Assembly: GCA_964542305.1 (NCBI GenBank)
Contig: CAZITX010000009.1
Coordinates: forward strand, 1 to 64,000
Source: DMER64 sp964542305
GTDB taxonomy: Bacteria > Bacteroidota > Bacteroidia > Bacteroidales > UBA932
DNA: 64,000 nt
Direction: 5' to 3'
Position numbers and translations under genes: made by a program. Shown here in pieces: positions 54,651-62,770 of the stretch (its first letter is position 1; each line of letters opens with the position of its first letter). The notes beneath the pieces are model-generated. The model was not told the DNA's origin. It saw nothing but the letters and a program-made list of their open reading frames with translations, and did not search any database.

Positions 54651-56214
54651 CTTCCAATGCTTTCCGGTATTCAGGCAGTAACGGGTTGATCACCCTGTAG
54701 AAACATCCTTGTCCGAACAGCCGGGCCCCTATTAAAGCCTTGAGCTGCATTCTGATGTGTTTTTCAGATAATGCCAGGTCACCTTCACCCGGAACGATCC
54801 CTTCTTTTTCCGCATATTCCAACAGGCGGTCAAACGGAACTTGCTCCGTTGTTACACCTTTATCGAACGATTCAAAAGAATCGTAACGCTTTGACAAGTC
54901 ATCCCTTTGCGTATCCAAAAAATCATTGATAAAAGCATTTACAATCCCCCTGCGGGCCAATTGCATGTAGAATTCCGAATAATAGGTAGTATCTGCAGGG
55001 ACAAACACATCGGGCATTATCCCGCCTCCCCCGTATACGATCCTGTTTTCTTTCAACGTTCTGAATGCCAACGAATCCGGTATCTCAATACTGTCTTCAT
55101 GATACGATTCGCCCCTTTGGTAGCGTTCCAGGAAATCCCTGTAATACAGATCCTTCTCTCCCATTTCATAAGGAGACTGGATCACCCGGCCGCTTGGGGT
55201 ATGGTACCTTGCCACGGTCAGGCGCATTTCCGAACCGTCGCTCAACGGGAACGATTGCTGTACCAGGCCTTTCCCAAACGAACGCCGTCCGACTATCATT
55301 CCGCGGTCCCAGTCCTGAATGGCTCCCGCCACGATCTCACTTGCCGAGGCGGATCTTTCATCTATCAGCACAACAACCGGAGTGTTCACAAAGAAACCCA
55401 TTCCCGAGGCCTGGATCTCCCGGCGGTTCATTTTTCCGCCTTCCGTAAAGAGTACCAGCTCTCCTTTTTTCAAAAATTGTTCTGCCAGGAAAACCGCGGC
55501 CCCCAGAAAACCGCCTCCGTTACCCTGAAGATCCAGGATCAATCCGTCGGGCATCCTTTCAATCCCCCTGAAAGCCTCAATGAATTCTTCCTGAGTAGTC
55601 AGGGCAAATTTGTTCAGCTTGACGTACATGATACCGGGAGCTGCCCAGTAAGCAGCATCTATACTGTTGATGGGAATTTTATCCCGTACCACTTCAAAAT
55701 ACAACAGATCACTTTCTCCCCTGCGTTTTACGGTCAGCCCCACACGGGTGCCTTTGGGACCTCTCAGTAAATCGTATACCTGCTGGTTGGTAAGGTCCGG
55801 AGAGGATATCTCCTTACTGTCCACGGCCACTATCCTGTCGTCTGCCCTTATACCTACACTTTCAGAAGGAGCCCCTGCTATCGGATTGACAACTACCAAT
55901 GTATCCCGTATGATGGCAAACTCAATGCCGATCCCTTCAAAATTGCCTTCCAGGGGTTCATTCATGGCTTTTACTTCATCGGCCGGTATATAACTTGAAT
56001 GCGGGTCCAGCTGGTCTACCAGTGTCTTCATCATGCCATCCACAACCTTTTCCGTATCAATACTATCCAGATAGTACTGCCCGACGTAAAACAACGCCTG
56101 TCCCATTTTGTTGACCTGTTGATTCAGTCTGTCATCAGAAATTTGTGAATAAGCAGGCCGGCTTACCATCAACGCGAAAGCCAAAAAAGGCAGAATAAAG
56201 GGGATTTTTCTCAT
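54631..56214 (-). CDS. S41 carboxyl-terminal processing protease (CtpA-like)
   Basis: The protein is 527 residues with a signal peptide (about 1-23, ending PAYSQ), a PDZ domain (about 85-165) and the S41 catalytic domain. The serine lies in DERSASASEIVAG and the lysine in RRSFGKGLVQQ. The C-terminal 120 residues are helical, as in other Bacteroidota members. It trims or degrades periplasmic proteins. Its start lies 7 nt from a -7 box on the minus strand. Confidence 0.93.
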   Translation of the reverse strand: MRKIPFILPFLAFALMVSRPAYSQISDDRLNQQVNKMGQALFYVGQYYLDSIDTEKVVDGMMKTLVDQLDPHSSYIPADEVKAMNEPLEGNFEGIGIEFAIIRDTLVVVNPIAGAPSESVGIRADDRIVAVDSKEISSPDLTNQQVYDLLRGPKGTRVGLTVKRRGESDLLYFEVVRDKIPINSIDAAYWAAPGIMYVKLNKFALTTQEEFIEAFRGIERMPDGLILDLQGNGGGFLGAAVFLAEQFLKKGELVLFTEGGKMNRREIQASGMGFFVNTPVVVLIDERSASASEIVAGAIQDWDRGMIVGRRSFGKGLVQQSFPLSDGSEMRLTVARYHTPSGRVIQSPYEMGEKDLYYRDFLERYQRGESYHEDSIEIPDSLAFRTLKENRIVYGGGGIMPDVFVPADTTYYSEFYMQLARRGIVNAFINDFLDTQRDDLSKRYDSFESFDKGVTTEQVPFDRLLEYAEKEGIVPGEGDLALSEKHIRMQLKALIGARLFGQGCFYRVINPLLPEYRKALEVINGML

Positions 56215-56220
56215 AATTCA

Positions 56221-56228
56221 CAAATGTA
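56221..56228 (-). promoter_or_regulatory. -7 box of the S41 protease gene
   Basis: TACATTTG on the minus strand, 6 nt before the ATG, matches TAnnTTTG and predicts a leaderless or nearly leaderless message. Confidence 0.5.
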
Positions 56229-56274
56229 ATAAATATTACTCCTCTTACGGATTTTTTAAATCAGGTTATTATTT

Positions 56275-56307
56275 TAGTAAATGCTTTTACTATATTTGCA
56301 TTTACTA
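56275..56307 (+). promoter_or_regulatory. inverted repeat operator candidate over the porin promoter
   Basis: TAGTAAATGC (56275-56284) and GCATTTACTA (56298-56307) are a perfect 10-bp inverted repeat separated by 13 nt. The -7 box TATATTTG (56291-56298) lies between and touches the right arm. A dimeric regulator bound here would block or control RNA polymerase for the porin and YeiH genes. Confidence 0.65.
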
Positions 56308-56339
56308 TCTAACCTTATACTATCTTAAAGACCTGATCT

Positions 56340-57353
56340 ATGAAAAAAACCATCCGGCCTGTCATCGTGTTGTTTTTGATATTCTTTACTGCCGTACCTG
56401 TATGGGCCCAGGTATCAGAACTTGAAGAAAGAACATCCAAACTGGAGAGTATCGTGGCAAAGCTGCCTAAAGTCTCGGGTTTTTTAAATTTACGATACCA
56501 ATATGAAAACGATCAAAATTCTTTTGATATCCGTCGTGCCAGACTAGATTTCAAAGGCGATCTTGTGAAATGGCTCGATTACAGATTGCAGGTTGACTTT
56601 GCTTCCTCGCCAAAGATCATTGATGCGTATGTCAGGCTCAAAATCAGCCCCATGTTCAATATACAGGCAGGTCAGTTTAAACTGGCGTTTTCCCTTGAAA
56701 ATCCATATGGCCCATTAACACTGGAGACTATGGATAATTCTCAGGTAGTAAGTTACCTTTCAGGTATCAACGACCTTGCCGGGAGCAAAGCAGCCGGAAG
56801 GGACCTGGGAGTTGCCGTTTACGGTGGCTTCTTTCAACAGGATGGTTACAATATTATCGATTACGTAGTTGGTCTGTACAACGGTACGGGTATAAATGTA
56901 AAAGACAACAATAAACATAAGGACATCACAGGACGGCTGGAGATCCATCCCATACGCCCGGTAACCCTGACCGCATCTTATTACAACGGAAAAATTGGGG
57001 AAGACGGTTCACTGAAACCCAGAATACGCTATGGATTCGGGGGCCGTTACGACGACGGGACCATACTGTTGAGGGGTGAATACCTGAAAGGAAAAACCGA
57101 TCAAACAGACAGCGAAGGTTTTTACGTTGTGGCGGGATACAAGTTCGCCGGAAAATTTCAGCCTTTGCTGAAATACGATTTCATGCGCAAAGACCTGGCC
57201 AATGAGAATTCGCGGCAAATAAACTACTTGGTGGGATTTGATTATTGGCCTCACAAAATGTTCCGGGTACAGGTCAATTACACCTACCGTACATTTATTG
57301 AAAAAGAAAACAACAACGGATTGCTGGGCATTATGCTTACAGCCCGTTTCTAA
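56340..57353 (+). CDS. phosphate-selective porin O/P family protein
   Basis: The protein is 337 residues with a signal peptide (about 1-23, ending VWAQ). A short coiled coil (SELEERTSKLESIVAKL, about 26-42) precedes a beta-barrel of the OprO/OprP type; DIRRARLDFKGDLVKWLDYR is a family-like strand pair. It should be an outer-membrane channel for anions. It is 29 nt upstream of the YeiH-type transporter, so an anion route across both membranes is plausible. The exact ion is unknown. Confidence 0.85.
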   Translation: MKKTIRPVIVLFLIFFTAVPVWAQVSELEERTSKLESIVAKLPKVSGFLNLRYQYENDQNSFDIRRARLDFKGDLVKWLDYRLQVDFASSPKIIDAYVRLKISPMFNIQAGQFKLAFSLENPYGPLTLETMDNSQVVSYLSGINDLAGSKAAGRDLGVAVYGGFFQQDGYNIIDYVVGLYNGTGINVKDNNKHKDITGRLEIHPIRPVTLTASYYNGKIGEDGSLKPRIRYGFGGRYDDGTILLRGEYLKGKTDQTDSEGFYVVAGYKFAGKFQPLLKYDFMRKDLANENSRQINYLVGFDYWPHKMFRVQVNYTYRTFIEKENNNGLLGIMLTARF

Positions 57354-57382
57354 TGAAAAGAATTAACTAAAACCTGATTGAT

Positions 57383-58636
57383 ATGACAAAAGAAACTAAA
57401 AAACCGTGGTGGAAACAATTTATGACCGAAGACTGGATCATAGTCGTTGCGGCCACCATAATTCTGGTCCTTGCGGTGATAGTGCCTGCTGTAATGCCCA
57501 GGATGCCAAAAACGTTATTTACGGCAAAAGAATGGTTGGATGCGGGGTATATGTTTGTCTTTCTTATGCTTGTCACTTACCTGACATCGTTTATTCTTAA
57601 AAAACCTCTGAAAGGATTGTTCCTTTCTTTCCTGGCAATCTACCTCCTGGCGCTTCTTTCAAATGTGGTCGCAGCCATTCCAGCCGTCAAATCCACCGGT
57701 TTGGAATCCGTGTTTTTTGCGGTAATCTTTGGCTTGATCATAAGCAATATTGTAGGAGTGCCAAAATGGCTGAAACCGGCTATACAAAGTGAATTCTATA
57801 TTAAGATAGGTATTATTACACTGGGATCTACCATCTTGTTCGGAGAAGTCATGAAAGCCGGTGCATACGGCCTGGCCCAGGCATTGGTGGTTGTTCTTGT
57901 TGTCTGGAATTTTGCATTCTGGGTTGCACGAAAAATGAAAGTAGACGACGAAATGGCCACCATGCTGGCCAGTGGTGTTTCCATTTGCGGAGTGTCTGCC
58001 GCCATTGCTACCTGTGGTGTGATCAAGGGAAACAACAAAAAATTGTCTACGGTAATCTCACTCGTACTGGTAATCGCTATTCCTATGATGTACCTGTTGC
58101 CCTGGCTTTCTGAACTTATGGGGTTATCTTCATCGGTAGCAGGAGCCTGGCTGGGCGGGACCATAGATACTACCGGAGCCGTAGCTGCCGCCGGTACCAT
58201 GTTGGGAGAGGAAGCCGCACAAACAGCGATTATCGTGAAATCTTCCCAAAATGTGCTGCTGGGTATTGCCGCCTTCCTGATAGCCTTGTATTGGACCTAC
58301 AAAGGAAAAGAAGGACAGGAAAAACCTACCGCAAAACTGATTTGGGACCGCTTTCCGAAATTTGTAGTCGGATTTGTTCTGGCATCACTGATCTTCAGTA
58401 TTTTTTTCAGTATAGAAGAAGCCAAGGTTGTGGGAAAAATCACCAAAGGATTCAGCACTTCCCTGTTTAGTATTGCCTTTGTTTGTATTGGCCTGGAGAC
58501 ACGGTTCAAAGAAATATTTTCTAAGGAAAACCGTCAGCCTCTTAAGGCATTCCTTACAGCACAGGGTGTAAATATAGTCTTCACCCTTTTAATAGCTTAC
58601 CTGATCTTTGGGGTTATTCAGCCGATGCTTGGATAA
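57383..58636 (+). CDS. YeiH/UPF0324-family putative sulfate exporter
   Basis: The protein is 417 residues with about 11 membrane helices. The family motifs SICGVSAAIA (near 212) and GGTIDTTGAVAAAG (near 260) are clear. It is longer than the usual 340-350 residues because of an N-terminal part of about 80 residues with two extra helices. The family is annotated as putative sulfate exporter, but function is weakly established. The 3' end overlaps the convergent RNase Z gene by 23 nt. Confidence 0.87.
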   Translation: MTKETKKPWWKQFMTEDWIIVVAATIILVLAVIVPAVMPRMPKTLFTAKEWLDAGYMFVFLMLVTYLTSFILKKPLKGLFLSFLAIYLLALLSNVVAAIPAVKSTGLESVFFAVIFGLIISNIVGVPKWLKPAIQSEFYIKIGIITLGSTILFGEVMKAGAYGLAQALVVVLVVWNFAFWVARKMKVDDEMATMLASGVSICGVSAAIATCGVIKGNNKKLSTVISLVLVIAIPMMYLLPWLSELMGLSSSVAGAWLGGTIDTTGAVAAAGTMLGEEAAQTAIIVKSSQNVLLGIAAFLIALYWTYKGKEGQEKPTAKLIWDRFPKFVVGFVLASLIFSIFFSIEEAKVVGKITKGFSTSLFSIAFVCIGLETRFKEIFSKENRQPLKAFLTAQGVNIVFTLLIAYLIFGVIQPMLG

Positions 58637-59429
58637 ACCGGCGAGGAACACTGAAAGTACGGCCTTCCGTACTTAATTCTGTATTGGGAAATATTTCCCG
58701 TGCCTCGGCCAAAAAGGCCGGGGTTTCTTTATACCTGGACGAGAAGTGTCCCAGGAGCAATTGGCCTGCTTCTGCATCAAGGGCAGTTTGGGCTGCCTGA
58801 CGTGCCGTACTGTGCAGGTATTTTGCAGCAGCAACGTGATCGTGTTCCAGGAAAGTAGCTTCATGGAACAATAGATCCACTCCTTTTATCCAGGAAGAAA
58901 TTTCAGGCCGGGGAGCCGTATCGGTACAATAGGCAACAGACCGGGGATAACTCTTGCGGACAGGCTTTTCGCGAAATAAATAACCGTATGCCGGGATACT
59001 GTGATTCAGAGGGAATGCATAGACATCCGCCGTTTCTGTTTCCAGGACCGGAGATAATTCTTCAACCTCTATCTTTTTATGAACGATCGTAAAGGAAGGT
59101 TCCCTCTGGCCCAGGAAATCAAAATAAAAAGAGAGCATTTTTCCCATTCCCGCAGGAGCATGAATAAACAGAGGCTGTTTCCGGTTGAGCAAATGCATGG
59201 TAGATAACATTCCCAACAATCCGAACACATGGTCTCCGTGCAAATGGGTAATGAAAACATGTTCTATAGATCCCATGGATATACCCAGCTGCCTGATTCT
59301 TAATTGCGTTCCTTCACCGCAATCCAGTAAAAATAACCGCCCGCGTATGTTCAATACGTGAGCGGTGAAATAGGTATCTCTTGTAGGAAGTGCGGATGCA
59401 CATCCAAGACTAGTCAGCGTCAGCGGCAT
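58614..59429 (-). CDS. rnz: ribonuclease Z
   Basis: RNase Z cuts tRNA 3' trailers, needed where CCA is not encoded, as with the tRNA in this window. The protein is 271 residues and a metallo-beta-lactamase fold. The zinc motif is HLHGDH at residues 62-67; SALPT near 12 and FHEATF near 196 are typical. It is somewhat shorter than the usual 300-310 residues. Its start overlaps the rpsA end by 20 nt, so it may be translated from the rpsA message. Confidence 0.92.
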   Translation of the reverse strand: MPLTLTSLGCASALPTRDTYFTAHVLNIRGRLFLLDCGEGTQLRIRQLGISMGSIEHVFITHLHGDHVFGLLGMLSTMHLLNRKQPLFIHAPAGMGKMLSFYFDFLGQREPSFTIVHKKIEVEELSPVLETETADVYAFPLNHSIPAYGYLFREKPVRKSYPRSVAYCTDTAPRPEISSWIKGVDLLFHEATFLEHDHVAAAKYLHSTARQAAQTALDAEAGQLLLGHFSSRYKETPAFLAEAREIFPNTELSTEGRTFSVPRRFIQASAE

Positions 59430-61341
59430 TTTTTTCCATTTCCGATTTTAGGGCAGCCAAATCGGAAATATCCCCCAACGTCGTTTTTTCCAAGTTGGCT
59501 TTCAATTTCTTGACAGCTTTCTGGGTGCTTTCAGGTTCGTTACCTGAGTTCTCCTTGGCAGCGGGTTCTTTTTTCACATCCTGCTCCCATGTACGTGTAT
59601 GAGATATACTTATACGCTTGCTGTTCTTATTGAATTCCAGAACCTTAAAAGGCAGTTTCTCTTCCAGTGCAACGGCAGTGCCGTCTTCTTTGGCAAGGTT
59701 CTTCTGACTAACAAAGCATTCAATTCCGTAAGGCAGTGTAACTGTTGCCCCTTTGTCCACAAAACTGGTGATGGTTCCTTCATGAACAGATCCCGGAGTA
59801 AATACCGTTTCAAAAACTTCCCAGGGATTTTCTTCCAATTGTTTGTGTCCCAGACGAAGTCTCCTGTTTTCCTGATCCACTTCCAGAACAACCACTTCCA
59901 GATTTTCTCCAATTGAAGTAAATTCCGAAGGATGCTTCACTTTTTTGGACCAGGACAGATCACTGATATGTACCAAACCTTCCACGCCTTCTTCCAATTC
60001 CACAAAGATCCCGAAATTGGTAAAGTTTCTCACTACGGCATTATGCCTGGAATCTACAGGGTATTTTTCATTGATCGTTGCCCAGGGATCGGGTTTCAGT
60101 TGTTTGATACCCAAGGACATCTTTCTTTCTTCTTTATCAATGGTCAGAACCACAGCATCCACTTCCTGTCCAACTTTCAGGAAATCCTGGGCACTGCGTA
60201 AATGGGAAGACCAAGAAATTTCGGTAACATGGATCAGTCCTTCCACACCCGGCTGGATTTCAACAAAGGCTCCGTAGTCGGCAATAACCACTACGCGTCC
60301 CTTAACGACGGTCCCAACGGTAATGTCATCACCCAGGGAATCCCACGGGTGGGGTGTAAGCTGCTTCAGACCAAGAGCAATACGTTTTTTGGTATCGTCA
60401 AAGTCAAGAATAACCACATTGATCTTCTGATCAAGTTGTACAATCTCTTCAGGATGGTTTATGCGACCCCAGGAAAGGTCCGTAATATGGATTAATCCGT
60501 CAACACCTCCCAGGTCAACAAACACACCGTAAGAAGTGATGTTTTTGACAGTTCCTTCAAGGATCTGGCCTTTTTCCAGCTTCCCTATGATGTCGGCTTT
60601 CTGGGCTTCCAGTTCGGCTTCTATCAGGGCTTTATGCGATACGACCACGTTCCTGTATTCGTGATTGATCTTCACGATCTTGAATTCCATGGTCTTATCT
60701 ACATATATATCGTAGTCACGGATAGGTTTCACATCTATCTGCGAACCAGGCAAGAAGGCTTCAATTCCGAATACATCCACTATCATACCGCCTTTTGTGC
60801 GGCATTTGATGTATCCTTTGACGATTTCATCTTTGTCGTAAGCCTCGTTGATACGATCCCATGAACGCAGGGAACGTGCTTTTTTATGTGATAAGATCAG
60901 CTGCCCCTTCTTGTCTTCTGCCGTTTCAACATAAACATCCACCTTGTCGCCTACAGCCAGTTCAGGATTGTAGCGGAATTCGTTAACAGATATTACTCCT
61001 TCACTTTTAAATCCGATGTTTACAATAACTTCCCTTTTGTTAAGGGCGACAACGGTACCTTCAACGATCTCATTTTCGATCACCTTGTTCAGTGTCTGAA
61101 GATACTGATCTTCAATGACGCTTTTTGGTGTATCGTACACGGTTTCTTTTTCAAAAGCATCCCAGTCAAACTGATCGCCGGGAACGGATGCATTGCTGAT
61201 TTTGTTTTTTGGTTGGTTTTCTTCTACGCTGAGATCTTCTGAATAATCTTCAACCTCATCGTTTTTCCGGATTATGATCTCATCCGGGTCCTGATCTTCC
61301 TTCAGGCTCTTTTTTGGGGACAAATCTTTTTCTTTTGCCAT
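59410..61341 (-). CDS. rpsA: 30S ribosomal protein S1
   Basis: S1 binds mRNA on the small ribosomal subunit. The protein is 643 residues from ATG 61341 (MAKEKDL...); an upstream ATG five codons earlier is less likely. An acidic N-terminal region of about 80 residues precedes six S1 RNA-binding domains, with repeated motifs such as GVFVDLGGVDGLIH and GIFVELEEGVEGLVHISDLSW. A lysine/alanine-rich tail follows. The gene has a strong promoter and a short 5' hairpin. Confidence 0.96.
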   Translation of the reverse strand: MAKEKDLSPKKSLKEDQDPDEIIIRKNDEVEDYSEDLSVEENQPKNKISNASVPGDQFDWDAFEKETVYDTPKSVIEDQYLQTLNKVIENEIVEGTVVALNKREVIVNIGFKSEGVISVNEFRYNPELAVGDKVDVYVETAEDKKGQLILSHKKARSLRSWDRINEAYDKDEIVKGYIKCRTKGGMIVDVFGIEAFLPGSQIDVKPIRDYDIYVDKTMEFKIVKINHEYRNVVVSHKALIEAELEAQKADIIGKLEKGQILEGTVKNITSYGVFVDLGGVDGLIHITDLSWGRINHPEEIVQLDQKINVVILDFDDTKKRIALGLKQLTPHPWDSLGDDITVGTVVKGRVVVIADYGAFVEIQPGVEGLIHVTEISWSSHLRSAQDFLKVGQEVDAVVLTIDKEERKMSLGIKQLKPDPWATINEKYPVDSRHNAVVRNFTNFGIFVELEEGVEGLVHISDLSWSKKVKHPSEFTSIGENLEVVVLEVDQENRRLRLGHKQLEENPWEVFETVFTPGSVHEGTITSFVDKGATVTLPYGIECFVSQKNLAKEDGTAVALEEKLPFKVLEFNKNSKRISISHTRTWEQDVKKEPAAKENSGNEPESTQKAVKKLKANLEKTTLGDISDLAALKSEMEKNAADAD

Positions 61342-61388
61342 TTTGTTTAATTTCAATAAGAATTAGAAAGTTAGACTTTATTTATAAT

Positions 61389-61437
61389 CCCTTTGCAAGG
61401 GGCTGCAAAAGTAAACGTTATTTTTTAATTATCAAAA
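61389..61437 (-). promoter_or_regulatory. rpsA promoter and 5' leader hairpin
   Basis: On the minus strand, -33 TTTTG (61437-61433) and -7 TACTTTTG (61413-61406) are 19 nt apart. The predicted message start (about 61401) opens with CCCTTTGCAAGGG-type symmetry (61402-61389) that forms a small 5'-terminal hairpin, followed by an AU-rich leader of about 48 nt to the ATG. Confidence 0.65.
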
Positions 61438-61477
61438 GAATGTAACTTTACGGAATCATTTTTTTAGCCCATTTCTT

Positions 61478-62767
61478 ATGAATAACAACAATTCCGGTAT
61501 CAGATCATTCCCAAAGAACTATTGGACGGCAATCATTATGGAATTCTTTGAACGGGGAGCCTATTACGGGGTACTTTCCGTTTTATCTGTTTACCTGGTA
61601 CTTTCCGGTGACGAAGGAGGACTGGGTTTCTCCAGGGAAGCAGCAGGCGCCATCATGGGAACGATCCCTCCCCTGCTCTATTTTCTTCCGATATTTGCCG
61701 GAGCACTTGCAGACAGATACGGGTTCCGGAATCTGCTGATGGTAGCATTCACTTTTTTGGCAACCGGGTATTTTCTCACCGGTATAACAGAATCCTATGG
61801 ATTGGTTTTTGCTTCCCTGATAGTCATGGCTATAGGTGCAGGACTCTTTAAACCTGTCATTTCAGGGACCATCGCACACGCAACAAATGAAAAAAACTCA
61901 ACACTGGGATTTGGAATATTTTACTGGGCCATCAATCTTGGGGCTTTTCTTTTTCCTTTGATCCTGGTCCCGGTCTTGAAAAAGCAATCTTACACATATG
62001 TATTCTGGATGGCTGCCGCCGCAGGGATCGTGCTGTTACTTATCAATATAATCTTTTATAAAGAACCTTTGCATCAAAGGTCCAAAGAATCATTGACCAG
62101 GGTCTTTAAAGACATGGCCCTGGTATTCAGAGACTGGAAGTTTATTGTTATGATATTGTTGTATTCCGGGTTCTGGATCATGTATTTTCAAATGTACGGC
62201 ACCGTATTGTGGTATGTGCACGATCAGATGGACATGGCTTCCGTGAATCATGCCGTAAATACATCGTTGGAATGGATTACGGGTAAACCCGCCGGATGGC
62301 AATTTGATGTGGAACACGTTACGGTCCTTAATGCCGGAGTCATAATATTACTGCAATTGTTTGTTTCCAGGCTGGTCAATCGTTTTAAAGCCCTGCCTAC
62401 CATCATAACCGGTATAGGATTGGGAACTCTGGGGATGGGCATACTTGCCATTTCCGGAGATGCATGGGTATTCATAACGGGCTGTATTGTTTTCACACTC
62501 GGAGAAATGACGGCTCATCCCAAATTTAATTCCTTTGTAGGGCTTATTGCTCCCGCAGACAAAAAAGGCCTTTATATGGGTTATTCGTTTTTCTGCAGTG
62601 TCATTGGAAGTTTTATAGGCGGATTCATTGGTGCTCCTTTATACAATCACTTTGTTGACAACCTGGGCAGACCGGATATCTTATGGATCATATTCAGCTG
62701 CATAGGACTGACCAGTGTCGCGGGTCTTATGGTTTTTAACCGTTTTGTAATAAAAAAACATTCGTAG
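61478..62767 (+). CDS. POT/MFS-type peptide transporter
   Basis: The protein is 429 residues with 12 or more membrane helices. The N-terminal EFFERGAYYG includes the ExxER motif of proton-coupled oligopeptide transporters, and the following loop (LADRYGFRN) is MFS-like. It is shorter than many POT proteins, which usually have about 450-500 residues. It is followed after 3 nt by an Xaa-Pro aminopeptidase gene, so uptake and cleavage of peptides are likely linked. A near-consensus -7 (TAACTTTA, 61443-61450) lies upstream. Confidence 0.85.
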   Translation: MNNNNSGIRSFPKNYWTAIIMEFFERGAYYGVLSVLSVYLVLSGDEGGLGFSREAAGAIMGTIPPLLYFLPIFAGALADRYGFRNLLMVAFTFLATGYFLTGITESYGLVFASLIVMAIGAGLFKPVISGTIAHATNEKNSTLGFGIFYWAINLGAFLFPLILVPVLKKQSYTYVFWMAAAAGIVLLLINIIFYKEPLHQRSKESLTRVFKDMALVFRDWKFIVMILLYSGFWIMYFQMYGTVLWYVHDQMDMASVNHAVNTSLEWITGKPAGWQFDVEHVTVLNAGVIILLQLFVSRLVNRFKALPTIITGIGLGTLGMGILAISGDAWVFITGCIVFTLGEMTAHPKFNSFVGLIAPADKKGLYMGYSFFCSVIGSFIGGFIGAPLYNHFVDNLGRPDILWIIFSCIGLTSVAGLMVFNRFVIKKHS

Positions 62768-62770
62768 ATC

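Noticed and set aside
54907..55770. 287-codon open frame antisense to the S41 protease gene
   Set aside because: The protease frame holds signal, PDZ and catalytic motifs; the opposite frame has none.
59410..61341. Repeated segments that could suggest gene duplication or recombination
   Set aside because: They are the normal S1 domain repeats of ribosomal protein S1.
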